Source: Phocaeicola plebeius
Lineage (GTDB): Bacteria; Bacteroidota; Bacteroidia; Bacteroidales; Bacteroidaceae
Reading direction: 5' to 3'
Assembly: GCF_003437535.1 (NCBI RefSeq)
Contig: NZ_QSQT01000016.1
Location: 31,224-95,223 of the forward strand
DNA: 64,000 nucleotides
Below are positions 57,385 through 64,000 of this stretch, piece after piece. Each line of letters begins with the position of its first letter. The stretch's first letter is position 1. Under the pieces are notes generated by a model. The model had not been told where the DNA came from and searched no databases. It saw only the letters and a program-made list of their open reading frames with translations. The translations under genes and the position numbers were made by a program.

Positions 57385-60381
57385 ATGAACAAGAAATTAC
57401 GTAAAACAATTCGGCTGACGGCCATTTCGTTAGGAGCGTTACTGACTGTATTCTTGTTGGCCGTAACCATCGTGGTGAATTTTATTTTTACACCGGAAAA
57501 GTTGACGCCGGTGGTGTTGAATGTAGCCAATCAGTCATTGAATGCCCGTTTGCAGATGAAAAGCGTGGAACTGACCTTCTTTTCCACCTTTCCTCGATTC
57601 GGACTGAAGGTGACGGATGGAGTATTGGTGTCCAAAGCCATTAATGACACGTTGTGGCAGAAGACCGATTCACTGGTTTCTTTCAAGAAATGTGTGGTAG
57701 TGGTGAATCCGGTGGATTATCTGCTGCATGATAAAATCAGCCTGCGCTATCTGGGACTGGAAGATGCGTCGGTATATGCTTTCAAGAATAAGGAAGGAAA
57801 AAGCAACTGGGACATCGTGAAGAGTACGGAAGAGACAGTAGAAGAGGATACCACATCGCAGAAGCCTCAGATTCAGGAAATAGACATAAACCGTGTGGCC
57901 TTGAAGCGTACGAACGTGACGTTCGACGACAGGGATACAAGGGTATACGCCCGCGTGCAGAACCTGAACATGAATCTGAAAGCTTCCTTGAAGAAAGATT
58001 ATTCCATGTTGGCACTGGAGTATGACAACGAGAATTTGCTCTTCTGGCAGGACGGACAGCTATTGGTGAATCACCTGGCTGTAGGACTGAATGCGGATAT
58101 GCAACTGGATCGTGTTTCCCGACGACTTACGCTGAAGGATACGGGACTGACATTAAATGGAATAGCCCTCGACTTGTCGGGTACCCTTGGGCGGGATACG
58201 ATTGGCGGACCGGCTTCGGTAGATTTGACCTATAAGTTGCATGCCCCGTCGCTGGAAACCGTGTTTAATATGATTCCAGAGAGTGTGCTGAAGCGTCAGG
58301 AGCTTACTGCCAAAGGAGAGGTTACGTTAGAAGGAACCTTGAAGGGGCTTTATGGCAAACAGCGGATGCCGGAAGCTACACTTCACATGAGCATTAATCA
58401 GGCTTCGGCGAAGTATGCCGATTTACCTTGTGGTATTGACGACCTGACGGCTGAATTTAGTGGGTACGTTGATTTCATGCGCCACAAGCCCTCGTATGCT
58501 GATTTGAAAATATTCCGTTTCAAGGGAGCTCACACCGATATATTAGCTGACGGAAAAGTGGAAGATTTGTTGGGCGACCCTGACATCACTTTTCATACCC
58601 GTTCGGAAATAGACCTTACGGCACTGGCCAAGACTTTCCCCTTGCAGGAAGGAGTGTCGATAGGTGGTCGGGTGGGAGCCGACTTCCGCTTGCATTGTCG
58701 CTTGTCGACTATTCAGAAGCAGGACTGGGGGCGTGTTCGTTTGAAAGGAAAGCTGGATATGCAGGACATGTTCTTGCGCGATACCAAGAAGAATTTTGAA
58801 TTTACCAGCCAGGCCGCTCTCCGTTTCATTGGAGAAGACAATCTTGCCGCACAAATGAACATTCGCAAGGCTTCCTTGCGTACTGCGGCTATTTCTGCCA
58901 ATCTGGATGAATTGAATGCCACCGTCCGGTCTACGAATCCGCAGGATACGACCCGTCTGATTGACGTGGAATGTAAATTGCAGATGAGTCGTCTGAAAGG
59001 AGAGATGGGTGATTCGTTGAAGGTGTTCAGTAAAAAGGCAAAGGCTTCCTTGCACCTGCAGCCGGGCAAACTGAATCCGGCCATGCCGAATATAAAGGTA
59101 GCCTTGGAGACCGATACACTCTTCTGCCGTATGGGCGGTATGAAAATGGGTATGGACAAGGGAGGCTTTAACTTGACGGCTGAAAAGGTACGCGATTCAG
59201 TATGGCTTCCCAAAGGAATTGTCGGATTCAACCGACTAACTTTAAGAATCCCTGAACTGGCTTTGCCGGTGAGAATGCGAAAAACAGCCGTAACGGTAGG
59301 CGATAGAGTTATCACTTTGAAGAATGCCAGCATGCGCATCGGACGTTCCAACTTGACGGCAAGCGGATCGGTTTACGGCTTGTATGCGGCAATGAAGAAA
59401 GGAAAAATGCTGAAGGCCAATCTGGAAATTGCTTCCCGCAACCTCGATTGCAATCAGTTGATTAATGCACTGAATTTCCCGCAGGATACACTTCAGATAG
59501 AGACCGACACGGTATCGTCGGCAGAACCGATGCAGTTGTTTGTCATTCCGAAGAATATTGATTTCGAGTTGAAGACCAACCTGAACAAGGTGACTTACGG
59601 GAATATGGTGTTTGAAAATGTGCAAGGAGCGGTAGATATTCGCAATCAGGCGGTTTATCTGAAAAAGCTGACCATGCGCGGACTGGAAGCAGACTTGGAA
59701 ACCACGTTGGTATATCGTGCCCGCAGGAAAACAAGAGGCTATGCCGGTTTTGACTTCCGTTTGCGCAAGGTAAATATCGGTAAGCTGGTCGATTTCATAC
59801 CTTCGCTTGATACGATTGTACCGATGCTCCGTTCCTTCAAGGGAATGGTCGATTTTGATGCTACGGCCGAGGCTGTGCTTGATTCCAACCTGAACGTGAA
59901 GATTCCAAGTCTGAAAGCGGCCATGCACATCAAAGGCGACAGTCTGGTACTGATGGATGGAGAAACCTTTGCCGAAATATCCAAGACACTGATGTTCAAG
60001 AACAAGAAACGGAATGTGTTCGACAGTATTTCGGTGAACCTGACCGTGCAGGACGGCAATGTGACGGTATATCCGTTCTTACTTCAGATAGACCGCTACA
60101 AGGCGGCTGTGGGAGGAACTCAGGGTCTGGATATGAACTTTAACTATCACATCTCTGTGCTGAAATCGCCGCTGCCGTTCAAGGCGGGAGTGAATATTAC
60201 CGGAAACCTGGACAAGATGAAAATCCGTATCGGCAAGGCGAAGTATAAAGATGCAGTTACGCCTGTGGAAATCCGGAAAGTGGACAGCACACGTGTAAAC
60301 ATGGGGCAGGAGATTATTCATAGCTTTGAACGCGTAATAAGCCGTACATACAGGGGAAAACTTCCGCAAGGTGCTGAGTGA
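57385..60381 (+). CDS. AsmA-like outer-membrane assembly/lipid transport protein
   Basis: 998 residues from the ATG at 57385, preceded by GAAAGAAAAAAG; another ATG at 57355 would add ten residues. One N-terminal membrane helix (about 12-35) is followed by a very long beta-rich periplasmic part. The N-terminal AsmA motif is seen (KLTPVVLNVANQSLNARLQMKSVELTFFSTFPRFGL), as are repeated VDFxA and L-x-G-x-V segments typical of the AsmA/TamB repeating-beta-groove group. A role in moving lipids or in outer-membrane assembly is inferred from the family. Confidence 0.87.
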   Translation: MNKKLRKTIRLTAISLGALLTVFLLAVTIVVNFIFTPEKLTPVVLNVANQSLNARLQMKSVELTFFSTFPRFGLKVTDGVLVSKAINDTLWQKTDSLVSFKKCVVVVNPVDYLLHDKISLRYLGLEDASVYAFKNKEGKSNWDIVKSTEETVEEDTTSQKPQIQEIDINRVALKRTNVTFDDRDTRVYARVQNLNMNLKASLKKDYSMLALEYDNENLLFWQDGQLLVNHLAVGLNADMQLDRVSRRLTLKDTGLTLNGIALDLSGTLGRDTIGGPASVDLTYKLHAPSLETVFNMIPESVLKRQELTAKGEVTLEGTLKGLYGKQRMPEATLHMSINQASAKYADLPCGIDDLTAEFSGYVDFMRHKPSYADLKIFRFKGAHTDILADGKVEDLLGDPDITFHTRSEIDLTALAKTFPLQEGVSIGGRVGADFRLHCRLSTIQKQDWGRVRLKGKLDMQDMFLRDTKKNFEFTSQAALRFIGEDNLAAQMNIRKASLRTAAISANLDELNATVRSTNPQDTTRLIDVECKLQMSRLKGEMGDSLKVFSKKAKASLHLQPGKLNPAMPNIKVALETDTLFCRMGGMKMGMDKGGFNLTAEKVRDSVWLPKGIVGFNRLTLRIPELALPVRMRKTAVTVGDRVITLKNASMRIGRSNLTASGSVYGLYAAMKKGKMLKANLEIASRNLDCNQLINALNFPQDTLQIETDTVSSAEPMQLFVIPKNIDFELKTNLNKVTYGNMVFENVQGAVDIRNQAVYLKKLTMRGLEADLETTLVYRARRKTRGYAGFDFRLRKVNIGKLVDFIPSLDTIVPMLRSFKGMVDFDATAEAVLDSNLNVKIPSLKAAMHIKGDSLVLMDGETFAEISKTLMFKNKKRNVFDSISVNLTVQDGNVTVYPFLLQIDRYKAAVGGTQGLDMNFNYHISVLKSPLPFKAGVNITGNLDKMKIRIGKAKYKDAVTPVEIRKVDSTRVNMGQEIIHSFERVISRTYRGKLPQGAE

Positions 60382-60387
60382 GGTAAG

Positions 60388-60419
60388 TTTGCATATTTAT
60401 CTGAATAATTGTATATTTG
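60388..60419 (+). promoter_or_regulatory. Promoter of the POT transporter gene
   Basis: TTTG (60388-60391), 20 nt, TATATTTG (60412-60419): full consensus match, 62 nt before the ATG at 60482 and just after the AsmA-like stop. Confidence 0.88.
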
Positions 60420-60481
60420 CGAACGAGAGACAGAATTTATACGAGTATTAACACTATTAATTATTAAAATCTTCATTATTT

Positions 60482-62038
60482 ATGTTTAACAAGCATCCTA
60501 AAGGTCTGATACCGGCTGCACTTTCTAACATGGGGGAGCGTTTCGGCTACTACATCATGAATGCCGTACTGGTATTGTTTCTTTGTTCTAAATTTGGTAT
60601 AAGTGAGGAAAAAAGTACACTTATCTATTCATTCTTTTATGCAGGTATTTATCTGTTAAGTCTTGTGGGGGGGCTGATAGCCGACAGAAAGCAGAATTAT
60701 AAAGGTACAATCATGGCCGGTCTCGTGGTCATGGCTGTTGGATATATTGCATTATCTATTCCTATTACTGCCAATGCAGGTAATACATCCTGGTTGCTTA
60801 CGCTTACTTGTATTGCCTTGTTCTTTATCGCATTTGGTAATGGTCTGTTCAAGGGAAATCTTCAGGCCATTGTAGGTCAGATGTACGATGACCTTGAAGC
60901 AGAGGCTGCAAAGAAGGGGGAAAAGGAACTGATTGAAGCTAAGAGCAAGAGAGATTCCGGATTCCAGATATTTTATGTATTTATCAATATTGGTGGACTT
61001 ATCGCTCCGTTTATCGCTCCTTTGTTGAGAAGCTGGTGGCTGAGTGCACACAATATGGTCTACAATGCTGGTCTTCCTGCTCTGTGCCATGAATATATAG
61101 CAAAAGGTGCAGACGGTATGTCGGCTGAGGCTATGGGTAACTTGAATCAGCTGATGTCACAGTGTGTGGGTGAAACTTCCGATATGGCTGCTTCTTGCGC
61201 ACAGTATTTGCAGGTATTTAATGAAGGTATTCATTATTCATTTGTTGCATCTGTTGCCGCAATGCTTATTTCTTTGATTATCTTCTTTGTGACCAAGAGT
61301 CAGTTCCCAAATCCGGGGAAGAAGGAAGCAGCTGCTGCTGTTACTTATACAGCTGAAGAAAAGGCTACCATGGCTAAGGAAATCAAACAGCGTCTTTACG
61401 CCTTGTTTGCAGTGCTTGGCGTGGTTATTTTCTTCTGGTTCTCATTCCATCAGAATGGTACTTCACTTTCACTCTTTGCGAGAGACTTCGTTGATACATC
61501 TACAATTGCTCCGGAAATATGGCAGGCAGTGAATCCTTTCTTTGTGATCACATTGACTCCGGTCATCATGATGATTTTCGGTTCTCTTTCAAGAAGAGGC
61601 AAGGAAATTTCTACTCCGCGTAAGATTGCCATCGGTATGTTCATCGCAGGTTTGGCTTATCTCTTCTTGTCTGTATATTCACTCATTATGGGTTATCCTT
61701 CTGCTGCAGAATATCGAGAACTTCCTATTGACCAGCAGGTAAAAGCCGGTGCATGGGTGTTGATTGTTCTTTACTTCCTGCTTACGGTAGCTGAGTTGTT
61801 TATCTCTCCACTTGGATTGTCATTCGTTTCGAAGGTGGCTCCAAAGCATCTTTTGGGACTTTGCCAGGGATTGTGGCTTGGTGCAACAGCTGTAGGTAAT
61901 CTTCTGTTGTGGATTGGCCCACTTATGTATAACGCCATTCCTATCGGATATTGCTGGGCTATTTTCATGATTGTATGCCTCATTTCAATGGGAGTCATGC
62001 TGTTTATGGTAAAATGGCTGGAACGTGTAGCAAAATAA
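60482..62038 (+). CDS. POT/PTR-family proton-coupled oligopeptide transporter
   Basis: 518 residues with about fourteen hydrophobic segments. Family marks are ALSNMGERFGYYIMNAVLVLF at the start (the ExxER-like motif here GERFGYY), GGLIADRK, and the PTR2 block FQIFYVFINIGGLIAPFIAP. A polar loop of roughly 100 residues lies between helices 6 and 7. It imports di- and tripeptides with protons. It has its own promoter and terminator. Confidence 0.92.
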   Translation: MFNKHPKGLIPAALSNMGERFGYYIMNAVLVLFLCSKFGISEEKSTLIYSFFYAGIYLLSLVGGLIADRKQNYKGTIMAGLVVMAVGYIALSIPITANAGNTSWLLTLTCIALFFIAFGNGLFKGNLQAIVGQMYDDLEAEAAKKGEKELIEAKSKRDSGFQIFYVFINIGGLIAPFIAPLLRSWWLSAHNMVYNAGLPALCHEYIAKGADGMSAEAMGNLNQLMSQCVGETSDMAASCAQYLQVFNEGIHYSFVASVAAMLISLIIFFVTKSQFPNPGKKEAAAAVTYTAEEKATMAKEIKQRLYALFAVLGVVIFFWFSFHQNGTSLSLFARDFVDTSTIAPEIWQAVNPFFVITLTPVIMMIFGSLSRRGKEISTPRKIAIGMFIAGLAYLFLSVYSLIMGYPSAAEYRELPIDQQVKAGAWVLIVLYFLLTVAELFISPLGLSFVSKVAPKHLLGLCQGLWLGATAVGNLLLWIGPLMYNAIPIGYCWAIFMIVCLISMGVMLFMVKWLERVAK

Positions 62039-62065
62039 ATTAATGACATCATTATAGATTCTGAA

Positions 62066-62100
62066 CCCCTCATGTGATTCAGCATGAGGGGATTTTTATT
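62066..62100 (+). terminator. Terminator of the POT transporter gene
   Basis: CCCCTCATG (62066-62074) and CATGAGGGG (62083-62091), 9-bp stem with an 8-nt loop, followed by ATTTTTATTT. Confidence 0.9.
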
Positions 62101-62120
62101 TAACCTTAATATTTTGAGCT

Positions 62121-63071
62121 ATGTTTAATGTAAGGTTTAGTTTATTGTTTTGCGTTGTTTATGTATTTTCCGGGTTTTCTTTAAAAGCGCAAGATGTAAA
62201 GGTCTCTTATGAGGCTATGGGAAAGAACTATATTCTGAAAGCGGAAAATAGTTCATTCTATCCTTATACTATTCAGATTGTTTTTACGAAACTTACAGGA
62301 GCTTCTGGAATGACAACGGATGTTCCTTATATTTCTGTAGCAGGTAATGGAATTAGCCGGTTGTTGACCTTAAAACGTGAAGTGGAAGAAGTACCTGTCG
62401 GCTTCGCTTATCAAAGTAGGAGTTATAGGGGGAACTGGAAAACTGATTCAGATTCATCTTTTGTTTATCTTCCACCTGTAGCTCCAGGGAAAAAAGTAGA
62501 TATTCATATATTGACTTCCTTGGAGGATTTTTTTCAAAGAGATAGAAAAGGGAAAAAAGTGACAGGATTGGCTTTTCGTATGAATGAGGGAGATACAGTG
62601 TATGCCATGCGTGGTGGATTGGTTTGTGATGTTCATCAGTATCAAGCTTCAGAGGCCGAGAAACCTGGAAGCAGGGTGTATGCACGAACCGAAAATTATG
62701 TAGTTGTTTATCATAAAGACGGGAGTTTCGCCACTTATAAATTATTTAAGAATGAAGGTGTATTTGTAGAGCCTGGAGAAAACATAGAGGCGGGAGAGCC
62801 GATTGGAGTTATTGGCGGAAACAATTATCGTCAAGGAGCGCATTTACGTCTGCAAATGAGTGGATGCTTTGGCGATTCGGATAAGGATTATGCCATAGAA
62901 GGAAGAGCATATCATTCATTTATACCCATCATAGCAGTTAATGAATCAGAAACTTGTAAGCCTGATGGGCAAACTGCTCAGTTTGAATCTTCTCATCCGG
63001 CAGACTTGATTATGAAAGAAATGAGTAAAAGGGAAAAGAAGCAATATCTGAAAAAGATGAATGGAAAATGA
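62121..63071 (+). CDS. Secreted LytM/M23-like protein with degenerate active site
   Basis: 316 residues with a signal peptide (1-23, ending LKAQ). The first 130 residues are beta-rich and unassigned. From about 152 an M23-type fold follows: EGDTVYAMRGGLVCDVHQY, then YVVVYHKDGSFATYKLFKNEG, VEPGENIEAGEPIGVIG, and GAHLRLQM. In active M23 enzymes the last motif is HLHFE and YA-H-L follows the middle strand; here the second zinc His is replaced (HLR) and YAHL is TYKL, and the HxxxD motif is not seen. A non-catalytic, EnvC/NlpD-like regulatory or binding role is inferred. Confidence 0.78.
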   Translation: MFNVRFSLLFCVVYVFSGFSLKAQDVKVSYEAMGKNYILKAENSSFYPYTIQIVFTKLTGASGMTTDVPYISVAGNGISRLLTLKREVEEVPVGFAYQSRSYRGNWKTDSDSSFVYLPPVAPGKKVDIHILTSLEDFFQRDRKGKKVTGLAFRMNEGDTVYAMRGGLVCDVHQYQASEAEKPGSRVYARTENYVVVYHKDGSFATYKLFKNEGVFVEPGENIEAGEPIGVIGGNNYRQGAHLRLQMSGCFGDSDKDYAIEGRAYHSFIPIIAVNESETCKPDGQTAQFESSHPADLIMKEMSKREKKQYLKKMNGK

Positions 63072-63116
63072 AGGGGAGGTTGCCTTAGTCTTGAAGGAAG
63101 CCTCCTCTCTTTAATG

Positions 63117-63863
63117 TTAGCGTAATTTTCCACTGCCATGACAACTTGGGCATTGTCCTCCGCCATGACATATACTGCAATCATGATATATTCCGTTGTT
63201 ATCTTTCCATTCTCCTCTGCCTGCACACATGGTACATCTTCCTGTTCCATGGCAGTTAGGGCATGCTCCATAGTCTTTTGTTGAGTTTGATTGATTGCTG
63301 TTATTGAAGTTACGGTTCATCATTGCTGCATTTCCTTGAATTTCTATTTGCATCTTAAGTGCATTTCTGAAATTTTGTCTTGTTTGGTCAGTGGCTGGCC
63401 AAAAACCATTTTGGTTGATTCTCTCTATAGCCTGTTTAGCATTTATACTACCATACTGGCTACCTAATGAGTAACATTCTTTGGCTAACTCATGATTTAC
63501 GTTTACTCCCATTCCTAGCTCACAACAAACACCGATAAAAAACATTGCCTCTGCATTTTCTAATTTCATGGCTTCTTCAAAGGCGTCAAATGCTTCTTTG
63601 TAATTTCCGTGTACTAATGCAGCTTGTCCTTTTCCGCATAATCCTAAAGCTTTTCCATATTCATACGCTTTCTGGTTTTGGTATTGAGGGTCAGCCATCA
63701 GTCCGCTACCGCCACAAAAAAGGCATGAAGCGTAACCAGCTCTTCCCGTACCTCCACAATAAATACATGTAACTTTAGGTATGTTTCTTTGTGCGTGGCT
63801 TGCTAAAGGTAAAGTTAGTAATAGGTATAGCAATATTTGTAGTCCTGAATATAATGTTTTCAT
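63117..63863 (-). CDS. Secreted protein with DnaJ-type zinc-ribbon motifs and Sel1-like repeats
   Basis: 248 residues with a signal peptide (1-23, ending ASHA). CxxCxGxG-like motifs occur near the N-terminus (CIYCGGTGRAGYASCLFCGG) and in a cluster at the C-terminus (CPNCHGTG, CTMCAGRG, CSICHGGG, CPSCHGSG), as in the DnaJ zinc domain but without the J domain. Between them Sel1/TPR-like helices (GNYKEAFDAFEEAMKLENAEAMFFIGV, with ELAKECYSLGSQYGS) are seen. Partner and role are unknown. It is convergent with the M23-like gene. Confidence 0.8.
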   Translation of the reverse strand: MKTLYSGLQILLYLLLTLPLASHAQRNIPKVTCIYCGGTGRAGYASCLFCGGSGLMADPQYQNQKAYEYGKALGLCGKGQAALVHGNYKEAFDAFEEAMKLENAEAMFFIGVCCELGMGVNVNHELAKECYSLGSQYGSINAKQAIERINQNGFWPATDQTRQNFRNALKMQIEIQGNAAMMNRNFNNSNQSNSTKDYGACPNCHGTGRCTMCAGRGEWKDNNGIYHDCSICHGGGQCPSCHGSGKLR

Positions 63864-63895
63864 ATGTTCTGATTAAATTTTGATGGTTGTTTATA

Positions 63896-63948
63896 TTAGA
63901 ATGCATAGCCCAACTTGAGTTGGAAATTGTTTGTGAACAGGTTTCCAC
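63896..63948 (-). pseudogene. 3' remnant of an outer-membrane beta-barrel protein
   Basis: Reading leftward to a TAA at 63896-63898 gives SGNLFTNNFQLKLGYAF, an amphipathic strand ending in Phe, the typical C-terminal sorting strand of beta-barrel proteins. The frame breaks to the right, where a repeated GC-richer sequence begins, so the gene looks truncated there by the IS-like element. Too short to name. Confidence 0.5.
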
Positions 63949-64000
63949 TGCATATTCCGGCGGATACCCGTTCAGCATTTCCGGTGATATCCGTTCAGTC
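63949..64000. mobile_element. Probable end of an IS21-family element, cut by the window edge
   Basis: From TGCATATTCCGG at 63949 two similar 23-nt units follow (63954-63976 and 63977-63999; TTCCGG, GATA and CCGTTCAG shared). Tandem repeats near termini that start with TG are a feature of IS21-type elements. No transposase is visible in the window, so the call rests on this end alone. Confidence 0.4.

Noticed and set aside
1..64000. tRNA or rRNA genes
   Set aside because: None recognised by eye in the intergenic regions; a dedicated search was not possible.

Overview
The window looks like chromosomal DNA of a gut Bacteroidales bacterium (Bacteroides/Phocaeicola type). The evidence is the Bacteroidetes promoter signature (TTTG, 19-21 nt, TAnnTTTG) in front of many genes, fimbrillin-type lipoproteins with acidic residues after the lipid cysteine, and Bacteroidetes-typical gene blocks: nusB-yajC-ybbR-coaE, rng-bS22-like-HU, mutY-ssb-gldE, and a PUR-type DUF3276 protein. 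Gene density is high and no rRNA or tRNA gene was seen.

Layout. 1-2043: a truncated AlbA_2 (Schlafen-type) gene, an intergenic unit that may be a small RNA, and a secreted protein with two DUF3828-like repeats. 2056-4014: a Crp/Fnr-type regulator downstream of a MATE exporter. 4248-7561: remains of a tripartite RND efflux operon, broken by a 185-bp MITE and by at least four deletions that kept the reading frame, giving membrane-fusion::permease and TolC::LytTR chimeras. 7834-14184: a second MATE exporter, a short-chain dehydrogenase and a very large nuclease-helicase. 14209-20223: a lipoprotein, the copper ATPase CopA and a Kef-type antiporter. 20286-26061: translation and housekeeping genes (S4 protein, pth, rplY, DUF3276, nusB, yajC, ybbR, coaE, DUF5606). 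26213-32484: a six-gene cobalamin late-assembly operon (cobU, cobT, cobS, a cobC-cobQ fusion, cobD, cbiB). 32638-39086: three surface lipoproteins in one operon, two fimbrillin-like paralogues and a metzincin-type zinc protease. 39384-46171: an AraC regulator divergent from an intact RND efflux operon. 46326-51114: a CBM9-like protein, a YqaE/Pmp3 protein, a 25-residue micro-ORF with a structured leader, a Fur-family regulator, and C1 and C69 peptidases. 51492-60381: rng, a bS22-like protein, HU, mutY, ssb, gldE, a phosphopantetheinyl transferase and an AsmA-like protein. 60482-64000: a peptide transporter, a degenerate M23 protein, a secreted zinc-ribbon/Sel1 protein, and an outer-membrane protein remnant that appears to be cut by an IS21-like element at the window edge.

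The most striking signal not explained by genes is a family of four intergenic arrays (7600-7703, 15162-15247, 32525-32628, 51276-51359). Each has four or five short palindromic units repeated with an exact 22-nt period. The arm sequence is fixed within an array, AAAC/GTTT in two, AGTACT in one and GTTTC/GAAAC in one. Every unit has an 8-nt core that varies, and the cores of some units are reverse complements of others in the same array. I do not recognise this as a named repeat family.

A second theme is the promoter dyad: at three genes (lipoprotein at 15039, Fur-like gene at 48206, C69 peptidase at 51114) the -7 element lies in or beside one arm of an inverted repeat whose other arm falls near the likely transcription start.
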